Positions 49,332 through 60,073 of a stretch of DNA of 60,073 nt are shown here, in pieces (within the stretch, counting starts at the first letter, position 1; every line of letters starts with the position of its first letter). Source of the DNA: Bartonella fuyuanensis (GTDB lineage: Bacteria; Pseudomonadota; Alphaproteobacteria; Rhizobiales; Rhizobiaceae); assembly GCF_014197255.1 (NCBI RefSeq), contig NZ_JACIFE010000010.1:1-60073 (forward strand), read 5' to 3'. The translations under genes were made by a program, and so were the position numbers. Under the pieces are notes generated by a model. The model saw only the letters and a list, made by a program, of their open reading frames with translations. It did not search any database and was not told where the DNA came from.

Positions 49332-49360
49332 ATAACAGCAGGGGGGATTTCTGTTATTTT
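49332..49360 (+). terminator. Terminator after the DUF2059 gene
   Basis: ATAACAG 49332-49338 pairs with CTGTTAT 49351-49357 and is followed by T's. It starts 14 bp after the stop codon. Confidence 0.7.
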
Positions 49361-49364
49361 TATT

Positions 49365-49388
49365 AACGGTAGTTTTCCTGCCGTTTTT
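49365..49388 (+). terminator. Second, tandem terminator
   Basis: AACGG 49365-49369 pairs with CCGTT 49381-49385, followed by a T run to 49388. It directly follows the previous hairpin, so the two may act in series to isolate gor. Confidence 0.55.
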
Positions 49389-49523
49389 AATGTTTTAATA
49401 AGATTAGGTTTTTTAGAATATTTCTTTATAAAAAATGTTCCTTCAAAAGAAGGGAAGACTTTCATTTGATAATAAATGATCTTAGCCTATTATCATTTGC
49501 AGATATATGAGAAGGAATAGTTC

Positions 49524-50915
49524 GTGGGCTCTTTTGATTTTGATTTATTTGTTATTGGAGGTGGTTCTGGTGGAGTGCGTGCAGCACGGCTTGCTGGAGG
49601 GCTTGGTAAGCGTGTTGCTATAGCAGAGGAAGATCGTATAGGAGGAACTTGTGTTATTCGTGGTTGTGTTCCGAAAAAGCTTTATGTTTATGCATCACAA
49701 TATGCAAAAGAATTTAAGAAAAGCGTTGGTTTTGGCTGGAAATATGCAGATCCGGTTTTTAGCTGGGAAAAGTTGGTTGCAGCTAAAAATAAAGAAATAT
49801 CAAGACTAGAAGGCCTGTATCGAAAGGGGTTAGAAAATAACAATGTGCATATTTATAAAAGTCGTGCTACTTTTATAGATAATCACACATTGGAGCTTTC
49901 TGCTACTGGTGAGCGAGTAAGTGCCGAAAAAATTTTGATTGCAACGGGGGCAAAAGTTGCACCAAATACTATCATAGAAGGCAGTGGTTTTTGCCTTACT
50001 TCTAATGAAATTTTTGATCTTGATGAACTCCCGAAATCAATAGTCATTGTTGGTGGAGGGTATATTGGTGTTGAATTTGCTAATATTTTTCATGAGTTAG
50101 GTGTGAAAACAACCCTCCTCCATCGTGGTGATTTGATTCTTCGTGATTTTGACCATGATTTGCGACAATTTCTTAGCAATGCAATGATTGAAAAAGGGAT
50201 TTCTATTATCTATGGAGTAACAATTTCTAAAGTACAAGCTGCAGAAAATTGTTATGATGTTGTTTTATCAAATGGACAAATGATCAACGCTGATCAAATT
50301 ATGTTAGCTATGGGGCGTGTACCAAATACAACAGGTTTAGGACTTGACAGGATAGGCGTTAAAGTTAATGAATTTGGTGCCGTTGTTGTTGATGAGAAAA
50401 TGACAACAAATGTACCTCATATTTGGGCTATAGGTGATGTAACAGGCCATATTCAATTAACACCTGTTGCGATTCATGATGCAATGTGTTTCGTTAAGAC
50501 TGTATTTGAGAATATACCGACTCCACCTAATTATGATTTAATTACAACAGTAGTTTTTTCGCAACCCGAGCTTGGAACGATAGGTTTGTCAGAAGAAGAT
50601 GCCCTCCGGCATTATGAGCGTTTTGAGGTTTATCGCACTGTTTTTCGTCCTATGCGCAATGTTCTTTCCGGTAGTTCAGAGAAAATGTTTATAAAGCTCA
50701 TTGTTGATACTGAAAGCCGTCTTGTTGTAGGCGCTCATATTTTAGGGGAAAACGCTGGTGAGATGGCCCAGCTTATAGGGATATCTCTCAAGGGCAAGTT
50801 AACGAAGGATATCTTTGATGAAACGATGGCAGTACATCCAACTATGGCAGAAGAATTGGTAACGATGTATAAGCCAAGTTATATATATGAAAATGGGAAG
50901 AAAATAGAAAGTTAA
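49524..50915 (+). CDS. gor: Glutathione-disulfide reductase
   Basis: NADPH-dependent flavoenzyme keeping glutathione reduced. The 463-residue protein has the FAD motif VIGGGSGGVRAARLA (near 11-25), the redox-active CVIRGCVPKK (near 43-52), the NAD(P) motif IVVIGGG-like IVIVGGGYIGVEFANIF, and the C-terminal catalytic His in VHPTMAEELVTM (near 440). It starts at GTG 49524 after AAGGAA. It stands behind tandem terminators, so probably has its own promoter in the 49389-49523 spacer. Confidence 0.94.
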   Translation: MGSFDFDLFVIGGGSGGVRAARLAGGLGKRVAIAEEDRIGGTCVIRGCVPKKLYVYASQYAKEFKKSVGFGWKYADPVFSWEKLVAAKNKEISRLEGLYRKGLENNNVHIYKSRATFIDNHTLELSATGERVSAEKILIATGAKVAPNTIIEGSGFCLTSNEIFDLDELPKSIVIVGGGYIGVEFANIFHELGVKTTLLHRGDLILRDFDHDLRQFLSNAMIEKGISIIYGVTISKVQAAENCYDVVLSNGQMINADQIMLAMGRVPNTTGLGLDRIGVKVNEFGAVVVDEKMTTNVPHIWAIGDVTGHIQLTPVAIHDAMCFVKTVFENIPTPPNYDLITTVVFSQPELGTIGLSEEDALRHYERFEVYRTVFRPMRNVLSGSSEKMFIKLIVDTESRLVVGAHILGENAGEMAQLIGISLKGKLTKDIFDETMAVHPTMAEELVTMYKPSYIYENGKKIES

Positions 50916-50983
50916 ACAGTATATAATTATGGTAAAAAGTTTTTATATGCCAAGTTGGAAGTTTAGTCTTTAGAGAGTGTGTA

Positions 50984-52363
50984 ATGATAAAAGAATGGGC
51001 ACCTGATTCTTGGAGAGAAAGGCCAATTAAACAAGTTCCGACTTATCCGGATCAGTCTATGTTAAAAGAAATTGAACAAAAACTGAGCAGTTATCCACCT
51101 CTAGTTTTTGCTGGTGAAGCACGGGATTTGAAAAATGAATTAGCAGTTGTTGCAAAAGGACAAGCTTTTTTATTACAAGGTGGAGATTGTGCCGAAAGCT
51201 TTGCAGAGCATGAAGCTGATAACATTCGTGATTTTTTTCGTGTGTTTTTGCAAATGGCGATTGTTTTAACCTTTGGTAGTTCTAAACCCGTTGTTAAAAT
51301 TGGTCGCATTGCTGGTCAATTTGCAAAGCCACGCTCTTCTGATATCGAACGTAAAGAAGGAATTGAATTTCCTGTTTATCGGGGGGATATTATTAATGGT
51401 ATTGAATTTAAAGCCGATTCTCGTATTCCAAATCCACGAAGGATGTCGATGGCTTATCGCCAATCTGCGGCAACACTTAATCTATTGCGTGCTTTTTCAC
51501 AAGGTGGCTATGCTAATTTAGAAAATGTTCACACATGGATGTTGAGTTTTGTTTCTAATAGTCCTCAAGGGGAACGTTATAAATTATTAGCAGAGCGTAT
51601 TTCTGAAGCAATTGATTTTATGCGTTCTATAGGGATTACATCCAAAACGCATTCTTCATTGCGTGAAACATCTTTTTATACCAGTCATGAAGCACTTTTA
51701 CTTGGTTATGAAGAGGCTTTAACTCGGATTGATTCAACTTCAGGTAATTGGTATGCAACATCTGGCCATATGTTATGGATTGGTGACCGTACACGTCAGC
51801 TTGATCATGCTCACGTTGAATATTGCCGTGGCATTAAAAATCCTATAGGATTAAAGTGTGGTCCTTCCATTGAGCCTGATGAGCTTTTAAGATTAATTGA
51901 TATTCTAAATCCTGAAAATGAGTTGGGACGGCTTACTCTTATTACGCGATTTGGTTATGATAAAGTTGAAAGTTATTTGCCTAAACTCATCCGTGCAGTT
52001 GAACGAGAGAAGCGTGCGGTTATATGGTCATGTGATCCAATGCATGGCAATACAATTACTGCCAATGGTTATAAGACGCGCCCTTTTGATCATGTTTTAA
52101 GAGAGGTAGAGAATTTCTTTGTAGTGCATCGTGGAGAGGGAACTTATCCAGGTGGCATTCATATTGAGATGACAGGTCGTGATGTAACTGAATGTACGGG
52201 AGGAGCACATGCTATTTCTGTAGATGATTTGTCTAATCGTTATCACACACAGTGTGACCCACGATTAAATGCGGATCAAGCGTTAGAATTGGCTTTTCTT
52301 GTTGCTGAACTCCTTAAAAAAAATCGTGCAGCTGACTTGTTGGCAATTGCTGCTGGTGTGTAG
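50984..52363 (+). CDS. aroG: 3-deoxy-7-phosphoheptulonate synthase, class II
   Basis: First step of the shikimate pathway. The 459-residue protein is the plant-like class II type: N-terminal [43 protein letters not shown] (near 62-84), [15 protein letters not shown] (near 103-117), [12 protein letters not shown] (near 346-357) and [22 protein letters not shown] (near 385-406), carrying the metal-ligand Cys, His, Glu and Asp. ATG 50984 follows GAGAGTG-rich sequence 68 bp after gor. Confidence 0.95.
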   Translation: MIKEWAPDSWRERPIKQVPTYPDQSMLKEIEQKLSSYPPLVFAGEARDLKNELAVVAKGQAFLLQGGDCAESFAEHEADNIRDFFRVFLQMAIVLTFGSSKPVVKIGRIAGQFAKPRSSDIERKEGIEFPVYRGDIINGIEFKADSRIPNPRRMSMAYRQSAATLNLLRAFSQGGYANLENVHTWMLSFVSNSPQGERYKLLAERISEAIDFMRSIGITSKTHSSLRETSFYTSHEALLLGYEEALTRIDSTSGNWYATSGHMLWIGDRTRQLDHAHVEYCRGIKNPIGLKCGPSIEPDELLRLIDILNPENELGRLTLITRFGYDKVESYLPKLIRAVEREKRAVIWSCDPMHGNTITANGYKTRPFDHVLREVENFFVVHRGEGTYPGGIHIEMTGRDVTECTGGAHAISVDDLSNRYHTQCDPRLNADQALELAFLVAELLKKNRAADLLAIAAGV

Positions 52364-52487
52364 AAAAAGGTACCTAATATTTTTTACTTTACTCATTATA
52401 GCAGAAGAGAAATTTGTAAAAAGTGATATTTTGGGTGGTGGAAAATAAAGTTGTGATTGCCAAACTAATGAAGTGATACAAAGACTT

Positions 52488-54149
52488 ATGAAAAATAATT
52501 TTCGGGTAGCAGTTGCCCAATTAAATCCTGTTGTTGGTGATATTGAGGGGAATTTTTCTCTAGCGGTTATGGCACATCAAAAGGCTAAAGAAGAGAGGGC
52601 TGATCTTGTTTTATTCTCAGAGCTTTTTATAAGTGCTTATCCGCCGGAAGATCTTGTTCTAAAACCTGCTTTTATAAAAGCATGTGAAGAGGCTGTTGGA
52701 AAATTAGCAAAAATAACACAAGAAGGACCAGGAATCGTCATTGGTCTTCCATTAAGACGGAGTGGAAAAATTTATAATGGTGTCATGCTTCTTGATGAAG
52801 GACGAATAAGTGCTGAAAGCTTGAAATTTGATTTACCTAATTATGCTGAATTTGATGAAAAACGTCTATTTTCTTCCGGTCCACGTCCTAGGCCTATTGT
52901 TTATCATGGAATCAAATTGGGAATAGTTATTTGTGAGGATATTTGGAATGATTTCTTTCTTACTACAGAGCTTAAAGAGAAAGGAGCTGAGATTATACTT
53001 GTCCTTAACGGTTCTCCCTACTATCGTAATAAAACGTTCAAACGTATAGACGTTGTTCGTACGCAAGCTTTACGATCTGGGGTGCCAATTATCTATGCTA
53101 ATCAAGTTGGTGGTCAAGATGAGCTTGTTTTTGATGGGGGCTCTTTTGCATTGAATGGGCAAGGCAAAAAGGTATTTCAAATGAAACACTTTGAAAGACA
53201 TATTGCTTTGAGTCATTGGCAGAAAACAGCGACAGGATGGAACTGTGTTTCAGGTCCTAATGAAAGGCTTCTCAATGGTTTAGCTGCTGATTATCAAGCT
53301 TGTGTTTTGGGTTTGAAAGATTACGTTAATAAAAACGGCTTTAAAGATGTTATTCTTGGTCTTTCAGGAGGAATTGATTCAGCACTTTGCACGGCAATGG
53401 CGGTTGATGCTTTTGGTGCTGAGCGAGTCCGCACCATTATGATGCCCTATCATTATACTTCACAAGAATCATTAAAGGATGCTAAAGAATGTGCTAAGCT
53501 TTTGGGATGTCGCTATGAAATTATATCGATTGTACAACCTGTTGAAGTTTTTTTGAATAGTGTGGCACCTATTTTTTTAGAGTTACCCTCTAATGTAACA
53601 GAGGAAAATCTTCAAAGTCGTGTACGCGGTACACTTTTAATGGCTCTTTCGAATAAATTTGGCTCAATGGTAGTTACGACCAGTAATAAGTCAGAAATGG
53701 CTGTGGGATATGCAACATTATATGGTGATATGAATGGCGGATTTAATCCTCTTAAAGATATTTATAAAATGCAGGTTTATGCCTTGTCTGAGTGGCGCAA
53801 TAAAAATCACTTGCAAAATTTGAAAGGTCCAGAAGGAATTGTTATTCCATCCAATATTCTAGAAAAAGTACCTTCTGCGGAGTTGCGGGAAAATCAAAAA
53901 GATGAAGATTCTCTTCCGCCTTATCCTATTCTAGATGATATCCTACAATCTCTTGTAGAAAATGACATGAGTATTTGCGATATTGTTAAACGTGGATATT
54001 CACGGGAAATTGTTGAGAAAGTTGAACAGCTTCTTTATGCAGCTGAATATAAAAGGCGACAATCTGCACCTGGTGTAAAAATTAGTTACAAGAATTTTGG
54101 GCGAGATCGTCGTTATCCTATAGTCAATCGTTTTCGCGATAAAAATTGA
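52488..54149 (+). CDS. nadE: NAD+ synthetase (glutamine-hydrolysing)
   Basis: Converts deamido-NAD to NAD. From ATG 52488 (GTG 52473 also in frame) it is 553 residues. The N-terminal nitrilase-type glutaminase domain (about 1-250) has [28 protein letters not shown] and the nucleophile in GIVICEDIW. The C-terminal ATP-pyrophosphatase domain has the P-loop [12 protein letters not shown] (near 285-296) and [18 protein letters not shown]. It ends 10 bp before gltX2, so the two may share a transcript. Confidence 0.95.
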   Translation: MKNNFRVAVAQLNPVVGDIEGNFSLAVMAHQKAKEERADLVLFSELFISAYPPEDLVLKPAFIKACEEAVGKLAKITQEGPGIVIGLPLRRSGKIYNGVMLLDEGRISAESLKFDLPNYAEFDEKRLFSSGPRPRPIVYHGIKLGIVICEDIWNDFFLTTELKEKGAEIILVLNGSPYYRNKTFKRIDVVRTQALRSGVPIIYANQVGGQDELVFDGGSFALNGQGKKVFQMKHFERHIALSHWQKTATGWNCVSGPNERLLNGLAADYQACVLGLKDYVNKNGFKDVILGLSGGIDSALCTAMAVDAFGAERVRTIMMPYHYTSQESLKDAKECAKLLGCRYEIISIVQPVEVFLNSVAPIFLELPSNVTEENLQSRVRGTLLMALSNKFGSMVVTTSNKSEMAVGYATLYGDMNGGFNPLKDIYKMQVYALSEWRNKNHLQNLKGPEGIVIPSNILEKVPSAELRENQKDEDSLPPYPILDDILQSLVENDMSICDIVKRGYSREIVEKVEQLLYAAEYKRRQSAPGVKISYKNFGRDRRYPIVNRFRDKN

Positions 54150-54159
54150 GTGTTATTTT

Positions 54160-55533
54160 ATGGTTAAAGTTCGTTTTGCTCCCTCTCCAACAGGTTATAT
54201 TCATATTGGAAATACCCGTATTGCACTTTTCAACTGGCTTTATGCGCAAGCGCATAAAGGAGAATTTATTTTGCGTTATGATGATACAGATATTGAGCGT
54301 TCTAAACAAGAATATATCGATGCTATTACTGTTGATCTTGAATGGCTTGGTATTCAACCAGATGCAATTTATTTCCAATCTAAGCGATTTAATCGATATG
54401 ATGAAGTGACAGAAATTTTTAAACAACGTAGACTTCTTTATCCCTGTTATGAAACAGCGGAAGAATTAGAACGGCGTCGTAAAATTCAACTTTCACGCAA
54501 ATTACCTCCTATTTATGATCGTGCAGCATTAAAGTTGACAGCAGAAGAGAAAAAAAAATTTGAATCACAAGGCCGTAAGCCTCATTGGCGTTTTCTTCTC
54601 CCTAATTTTGAAAATAATCCTTTGCAAACAAAGCGAACAGAAATTTGCTGGAATGATGCAGTAAAGGGAGAACAGACGATAGATTTGGCTTCTCTTTCAG
54701 ATCCTGTTCTTATTCGTGAAGATGGAAGCTATCTTTATACATTGCCGTCTGTTGTTGATGATGTAGATATGGCCATTACGCATATTATTCGTGGTGATGA
54801 TCATATTGCAAATACAGGTGTTCAGATTGCTCTTTTTAAGGCTCTCAATGCAGAGTTACCTGTTTTTGGTCATGTCAATTTATTGGCAACAGTTTTTGGA
54901 AAAGGACTTTCAAAACGCAATAATGATCTTTCTATTCGTTCTTTACGAGAAGAGGGATTTGAATCTATAGCTGTTCAATGTCTTGCTGTTTTGATTGGGA
55001 CATCACAAAATGTGCATCCCTATCCTCATCAGGCAGCGCTTTTAGAACATTTTAATTTACAAGATATATCAAGATCGATTGCAAAATTTGATATTGCTGA
55101 TCTTTGTACTTTGAATAGTCATCTTGTCCATGAATTAACCTATGAGGAAGTTAAAACGCGCCTTAAAAAACTTTCGATTGAAGGAGGTAAGGCGGAGCAT
55201 TTCTGGAACACAATCAGGAGAAATATTGATAAAGTCAAGGATGCTGTCTTTTGGTGGAAAATCATTCATGACGAACAAAATTTTAATACAGTAGCACTAG
55301 AGGATCGCACATTTGTGCAACAGTCACTCAATTTGTTACCTGAAGGTGAATTGAAGGATGAAAGTTGGCAAGTTTGGACGACAGCGTTAAAAGAAAAAAC
55401 AGGTCGGAAGGGAAAAGCTTTATTTATGCCATTGCGTCAGGTACTTACTGGTATGGATCATGGACCTGAAATGGGGAAACTTTTGCAGCTTTTAGGGCGG
55501 GAAAAGGTAATAGAAAGACTCTCTAAGAGATAA
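54160..55533 (+). CDS. gltX2: Glutamyl-tRNA synthetase 2
   Basis: Second GluRS paralogue, 457 residues. HIGH motif is HIGN ([16 protein letters not shown], near 5-20) and the KMSKS equivalent is GLSKRNND (near 248-255), both changed from gltX1 (HIGG, KLSKRHG). The sequence is strongly diverged from gltX1 rather than a recent copy, in line with the old alphaproteobacterial GluRS1/GluRS2 split in which one form charges tRNA-Gln. It follows nadE by 10 bp and converges on the helicase gene. Confidence 0.94.
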   Translation: MVKVRFAPSPTGYIHIGNTRIALFNWLYAQAHKGEFILRYDDTDIERSKQEYIDAITVDLEWLGIQPDAIYFQSKRFNRYDEVTEIFKQRRLLYPCYETAEELERRRKIQLSRKLPPIYDRAALKLTAEEKKKFESQGRKPHWRFLLPNFENNPLQTKRTEICWNDAVKGEQTIDLASLSDPVLIREDGSYLYTLPSVVDDVDMAITHIIRGDDHIANTGVQIALFKALNAELPVFGHVNLLATVFGKGLSKRNNDLSIRSLREEGFESIAVQCLAVLIGTSQNVHPYPHQAALLEHFNLQDISRSIAKFDIADLCTLNSHLVHELTYEEVKTRLKKLSIEGGKAEHFWNTIRRNIDKVKDAVFWWKIIHDEQNFNTVALEDRTFVQQSLNLLPEGELKDESWQVWTTALKEKTGRKGKALFMPLRQVLTGMDHGPEMGKLLQLLGREKVIERLSKR

Positions 55534-55587
55534 GAGCAGTTTTAAAAAAATTATTCATTTTACATTTACAGAGAGTAAAATATGAGT

Positions 55588-56991
55588 CTATCTGCGCATT
55601 TTTATTAGCATGAATGCAGGAATATCATCACCAAATCCAAGGGGCGCGTAATTTTTATCTTTTCGAGGGCGCTGTGGCTTGGATAGGTTTTCTTTATTCT
55701 GTATGTTTTTGATATAATCTATTTTATTCTCTTTTACAGTTTTTTTGAAGTGTGCAATAGGCTTTTGCGGAGAAGTTTTCTTTGATGATTGCCGAGTTTT
55801 TTTCTTTACAACGCTATCTTCTGTTTGATCATCGGTTATTAAAGTTGAGAGATCTCCATTGAGCCATTCAATTTTTTCATTACTCATTTCCTCAATGGCA
55901 TTGATATATTTTTGATCAGCTTTTGTGACGATTGTAAAAGCTTTTCCACGACGATTTGCCCGCCCAGTACGACCAATTCGATGAATATAATCTTCAGCAT
56001 GTGTAGGAACATCATAATTAAACACATGACTTACTGCTGGGATATCGAGTCCACGGGCAGCAACATCTGAAGCAACCAAAAGCGTAAGTTTATTATTTTT
56101 AAAATCAGCTAAGGTATTCATGCGTGAATATTGATCCATATCTCCATGAAGTGCCCCTACATTAAAGTTATGTTTGATGAGCGACTTAAAAAGTTCAGAG
56201 ATATCTCTCTTTCGATTACAGAAAATAATAGCATTTTGAAGTTTAGAACCTTCATTTTGAATAAGTTCTCGTAAAACCGCTCTTTTATCCCATGATTTAT
56301 TTCCAGATTTGACAAGCCGTTGTGTAATTGTGGTTGCTGTTGAGGATGCTTTTGTAACTTCAACAGATACAGGAGAATGTAAAAATTTTTTCGTTAGCTT
56401 TGTGATTTCTGGCGCCATTGTTGCAGAAAAGAACAAAGTTTGACGCGTGAAAGGGGTTAGTTTACAGATTCGTTCAATATCAGGAATAAAGCCCATATCC
56501 AACATGCGATCAGCTTCATCAATAACAAGGATTTCAACGCCCATTAGGAGTAATTTACCACGCTCGAAATGATCGAGAAGACGTCCTGGTGTTGCTATAA
56601 GAACATCAGCCCCTCGTTCAAGTTTACGATCTTGGTGTTCAAAAGAAACACCACCAATTAAAAGAGCAACATTTAAACGATGATTTATTCCGTATTTATC
56701 GAAATTTTCTTCAACTTGAGCTGCGATTTCCCGTGTTGGCTCTAAGATGAGCGTACGGGGCATTCGTGCTCTTGCACGACCTTTTTCAAGGAGAGTGAGC
56801 ATAGGCAATACAAAAGAGGCGGTTTTACCCGTTCCCGTTTGAGCAATTCCTAGAACGTCTTTTCTTTGAAGAACATGAGGAATCGTTTCACTTTGAATGG
56901 GTGTTGGAGTCGTATATCCCGCTGATTTTACCGCATTAATAACTTTTGCGGAAAGGCCCAAATCATCAAAACTGTTTAAAGACGGTATCAT
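55588..56991 (-). CDS. DEAD-box RNA helicase (RhlE-like)
   Basis: ATP-dependent RNA helicase, probably acting in ribosome assembly or RNA decay. The 467-residue protein shows the Q motif (GYTTPTPIQSETIP, near 26-39), motif I AQTGTGKT, motif II VIDEADRM, motif III FSATM, HGDMDQYSR and motif VI HRIGRTGRANRRG. A basic, low-complexity C-terminal tail (about 385-467, KKKTRQSSKKTSPQKP) is typical of RhlE types and would bind RNA. It is minus-strand and convergent with gltX2. Confidence 0.92.
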   Translation of the reverse strand: MIPSLNSFDDLGLSAKVINAVKSAGYTTPTPIQSETIPHVLQRKDVLGIAQTGTGKTASFVLPMLTLLEKGRARARMPRTLILEPTREIAAQVEENFDKYGINHRLNVALLIGGVSFEHQDRKLERGADVLIATPGRLLDHFERGKLLLMGVEILVIDEADRMLDMGFIPDIERICKLTPFTRQTLFFSATMAPEITKLTKKFLHSPVSVEVTKASSTATTITQRLVKSGNKSWDKRAVLRELIQNEGSKLQNAIIFCNRKRDISELFKSLIKHNFNVGALHGDMDQYSRMNTLADFKNNKLTLLVASDVAARGLDIPAVSHVFNYDVPTHAEDYIHRIGRTGRANRRGKAFTIVTKADQKYINAIEEMSNEKIEWLNGDLSTLITDDQTEDSVVKKKTRQSSKKTSPQKPIAHFKKTVKENKIDYIKNIQNKENLSKPQRPRKDKNYAPLGFGDDIPAFMLIKMRR

Positions 56992-57136
56992 TTTTTATCA
57001 ATGCTCTATGATTTAAATTTCGCTATCTAAATGATGAGTATAATTAATCCTCTACACTCTTAACGAGAGTTTAAGATATTTTTATAAAAAATCCAACTAT
57101 AACAATCATATACACATAAAACGCATAATACAATCA

Positions 57137-57910
57137 TTAATAGCGAAATTGTTCTGATAAAATGCGCTCATCCCATGAATGTTTTGAGTCAAAAAGAATT
57201 GAAACTGTTACTTCTGTTGCCATTGAAATAGTAACCGAATGGACAGATTTAACTTCAACATTATCAGCAGCAGCGTTGACTGGGCGTTTGTTAGGTTCAA
57301 GTATATCAAAGCGTACTGTTACTGTATTGGGAAGCAATGCCCCATGCCATCGGCGAGGGCGAAAAGGGCTAACAGGAGTGAGAGCCATAAGAGGAGCCAT
57401 AAGAGGTAAAATAGGTCCTTGTGCTGATAAATTATAGGCAGTTGATCCGGCGGGTGTAGCGACGAGGACACCATCACAACTTAATCGTTCCATGCGTACG
57501 TTGTTATCAATGGTGATACGAATTTTTGCTGCTTGATAAGATTGTCGAAAGAGGGATACTTCATTAATTGCAAGCGCCTCGATGGATCCTTGACGTTCAG
57601 TTTTTGCAATCATGCGTAGGGGATGGATTTCTTTTTTATGTGCGACAGCAATACGATTAGGTAATTTTTTTTCATGAAATTCATTCATAAGAAATCCTAC
57701 AGAACCTTGATTCATGCCATAAATAGGTTTGCCTGTATTCATGACGTCTCGTACGGTTTGTAACATTGTTCCATCACCACCGATTGCAACAACAAGATCA
57801 GTTTCTTTCAGAGAAGAATGACCATAAATGGAAATTAATTTACGGGTAGCTTTGATAGCTTCTTCAGTTTCTGCGGAAATAAAATGAAAGCGGCTTGGTA
57901 ATGTAGTCAT
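57137..57910 (-). CDS. nadK: NAD kinase
   Basis: Phosphorylates NAD to NADP. The 257-residue protein has the GGDGTML motif (near 45-51), GSVGFLMNEF (near 70-79), NEVSLFR and DGVLVATPAGSTAYNLSAQGP (near 145-165), all NadK landmarks. Length matches the compact rhizobial form. It is on the minus strand, 145 bp after the helicase start, with its 5' side toward tRNA-Arg. With nadE, this gives NAD and NADP synthesis steps within 5 kb. Confidence 0.95.
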   Translation of the reverse strand: MTTLPSRFHFISAETEEAIKATRKLISIYGHSSLKETDLVVAIGGDGTMLQTVRDVMNTGKPIYGMNQGSVGFLMNEFHEKKLPNRIAVAHKKEIHPLRMIAKTERQGSIEALAINEVSLFRQSYQAAKIRITIDNNVRMERLSCDGVLVATPAGSTAYNLSAQGPILPLMAPLMALTPVSPFRPRRWHGALLPNTVTVRFDILEPNKRPVNAAADNVEVKSVHSVTISMATEVTVSILFDSKHSWDERILSEQFRY

Positions 57911-58181
57911 TTAAAAATTATCCTGATATTTATAAATTATATTGTAACTTATTTGGGGGGAGTTTTGAAGTTGTAATGAAAAAGCTTTTTTATAATAAAA
58001 AGAGTATTGAAGATAAAAAGAAAAGCTATTTTAAGATAAAATATCATTTTAGAAAAGTAAGAGAGGAACGTAGTTAAATAATTTACAAATAAGTAATTTT
58101 TTTATTAGAATGATAATTTAACATTGAAGCTAAGAGTATGATTGGTTAAAAAACTATAATTGATTTAATAATCAGTTTGAA

Positions 58182-58258
<77 letters not shown>

Positions 58259-59099
58259 ATTTTTTCAAATTCATATCATCTTAAATAACAATATCACCAA
58301 AAAAGAAGCAGATTTCCTTTTCATGAAAATGGTCATTTAAATTGTATGTTAAGTTTTATGGCAAATAAGCAAATGATTTGAAAAGAAGTAAAATTTATGA
58401 CTGTAGACATGATTTTTCAGCTAGCCATTTTAAATATTCAAGATAAAAAAGAAAAACTATCTAAATGCGCTTTCAATTTAACTGTAAACGTATATAACAT
58501 AAAAGTACATTTAATTTAATATATTCTTATACACTTGATTCAGTGATATTGACAGCAGACCGATAAATTAAATACACTATTTCAATTATCAAATAGATGG
58601 TAAAATCCGCTTTTATTCTTGGACTAAAGGCGTTACTAAGACGGAAGTCAAAGTTAAAAATTGCAATGGGGGAAAAGTTATCGTCAAGATTTGAATTGTT
58701 GCAAAATCACTGTATTTAGTACGGTTATTATGTTTTGGAGGATAAGGATCGGGTGTTTTCTCTATACATCAGTCTTGACAGTTATGTTGGATGAGGAATT
58801 ATTTATCTTTAAGCACTTAGATAATTATGGTAGTTATGTAGTTGGGAGTATGTTTTTACGTTTGACAGAATTAAGAATATATTCCTTTCTCCTTGTGTGC
58901 TATTTAGTGTGGCTATAATAACGGGTGCATTTAATTATTTCCATGGCGTTAACAACAAATTTTTACTGAATCATTTTGATCCGTATATAGTAAAGTTTTC
59001 TCATTCCAAATCTTTTCAGATTGACTCAATAAAAATTATTTTTTGCACATCATAAGTGAGGCTAGTGTGTGAGTAAAAACTGTATAAGAAAGGATTGAA
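58259..59099. other. Decayed DNA between tRNA-Arg and the integrase remnant
   Basis: No supported gene in this 840-bp stretch. An 85-codon plus-strand frame (58661-58918) begins at a weak start without Shine-Dalgarno and resembles no family I know. In another frame a fragment such as YYVLEDKDRVFSLYISLDSYVG (about 58725-58790) looks more protein-like, with stops around it, hinting at another broken gene of the same island. Confidence 0.35.
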
Positions 59100-59960
59100 A
59101 TGCCTCTTATGAACCGTCTTTATGCAAGGGGTGTCAGCAATATTGGGAGTTGGAAACTATAATGATGGTGTTGGCTTGCTTCTTCACAAACGTAAAGATA
59201 GAGGTATTCAATGGATTTTACAGTATGCTATTCACGGGTACTGCCGTAGAATGGATTTAGGCGCATTAAGATATATCTCCTAAAAAAATCCGTGAATTAG
59301 CACCTTAACTGGTGTTCTGTTTTATATGAGGGGTGTGAATCCATTAAAGAACGTGAGAAACAAAAGCCTGAAGCAATGCACAATTTCTCCATTATTTAAA
59401 AGGTATTGCTCTAAATACTTTTGAATGTTGAAAAGCTGAATTAATAAGATGATGGTAAGGCTAGAGGCTGGTTTTCATCTTTTACAATTTTACATTTTAC
59501 CAAAATTAAACTGCATTTTCATTTCAGAAATTACCTAAATAGAGCTACATAATGTTCTTGCTCCAAGCTGGGATAAAATTTTACCAGTGTTCGTACAGGA
59601 TTGATGCATCTGAATCTTAACCACAAATATGCTGCGACCTTAGGGTACTTTTAATTTATAGGCAACAAGAACAAGCAAAAACTTTAATTAAGTAAACAAC
59701 GATCTAAAGTTAAAAAATTCTATGCAATAAATTCAGAGAACAAAATCGAATTTTTATCTAAAGCTTTGTGAAACAACGACTATAACATATTTAGCTTCAT
59801 GTTTACTTATTTTTACAAACGTTCGTATATATTTTTTGCGCTATATTCATAAAGATCAAATTGACGGTAATCTATAGATAATTCTTGGTTAAGAATACGA
59901 AAGAAAAGTATGATACTACAGTAGAGTTTTACCTGTCTTTATTTTATAATAGAATACGAC
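59100..59960 (+). pseudogene. int: Degenerate P4-type tyrosine integrase
   Basis: Joining fragments from several frames recovers a P4-like integrase (DUF4102 N-terminus plus phage integrase). Segments in order: MPLMNRLYARGVSNIG (59100), YNDGVGLLLHKRKD…GIQWILQYAIHGYCRRMDLGA (59159-59270), KKIRELAP (about 59284), IKEREKQKPEA (about 59343), ALNTFEC*KAEL (about 59408), FYILPKLNCIFISEIT (about 59485), LHNVLAPSWDK (about 59545), KYAATLG (about 59625) and LCETTTITYLASCLLIFTNVRIYFLRYIHKDQIDG (about 59761-59868). At least five stops and several frameshifts break it; the C-terminal catalytic Tyr region is not seen. It cannot make an active enzyme. Confidence 0.8.
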
Positions 59961-60073
59961 AGTATACATAAAAACATAATAAAGTCAATAGCTTGTATGG
60001 AATTATTTTATATGAATCCACTTAAGAATCCATCCTTTTATGTATGATTCATTTGACCATTTTTTATATAAGA

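Noticed and set aside
58922-58929. CGGGTGCA repeat of the tRNA-Arg 3' end as a possible att site
   Set aside because: Only 8 bases match; real att repeats at tRNAs are usually longer, so chance is likely.

Overview
This window is a piece of an AT-rich alphaproteobacterial chromosome, most likely a Bartonella species. The evidence is rhizobial gene order (tuf–tRNA-Trp–secE–nusG–rplKAJL–rpoBC and rpsB–tsf–pyrH–frr–cdsA–rseP–bamA–lpxD–fabZ–lpxA–lpxI–lpxB–gltA–gltX–comEC), alphaproteobacterial families (EipB/DUF1849, LpxI, SPOR-tailed D,D-carboxypeptidase, two GluRS paralogues, class II DAHP synthase), and long AT-rich spacers with decayed genes, as expected in a reduced host-associated genome. 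The species cannot be named from sequence reading alone.

Layout. (1) 1–12.7 kb: 3' end of tuf, tRNA-Trp, secE-nusG, the L11/L1 and L10/L12 ribosomal genes with a structured L10 leader, and rpoB/rpoC closed by a terminator. (2) 12.7–19 kb: a low-density region with two spacers of about 1.1 kb, a nitroreductase, L-serine dehydratase (with an SD-led 31-codon small ORF and a hairpin just upstream), a small unknown ORF and dacA. (3) 19–24 kb: clpS-clpA, a HIT hydrolase, RidA and EipB. (4) 24–37 kb: translation and envelope superoperon (rpsB, tsf, pyrH, frr, a probable uppS remnant, cdsA, rseP, bamA, lpxD, fabZ, lpxA, lpxI, lpxB), linking ribosome recycling, phospholipid, outer-membrane protein and lipid A synthesis. 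(5) 37–42 kb, minus strand: a polar amino-acid ABC transporter with two tandem-duplicated binding proteins, each with its own promoter-like sequence. (6) 42–58 kb: gltA, gltX1, comEC, rpiA, a DUF2059 protein, gor, class II DAHP synthase, nadE, gltX2, a DEAD-box helicase and nadK. (7) 58–60 kb: tRNA-Arg(CCG), non-coding or decayed DNA, then a heavily degraded P4-type integrase. The last is the scar of an island or prophage and may continue past the window.

Most genes are ordinary core genes. I did not find a convincing new multi-gene system. The best leads are the integrase remnant beside tRNA-Arg, the apparent uppS relic between frr and cdsA, the small ORF with hairpin upstream of sdaA, the duplicated binding-protein unit with conserved promoters, and structured leaders before rplJ, rpsB and pyrH. 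All functions are inferred from sequence features recognised by eye; no database search was run.
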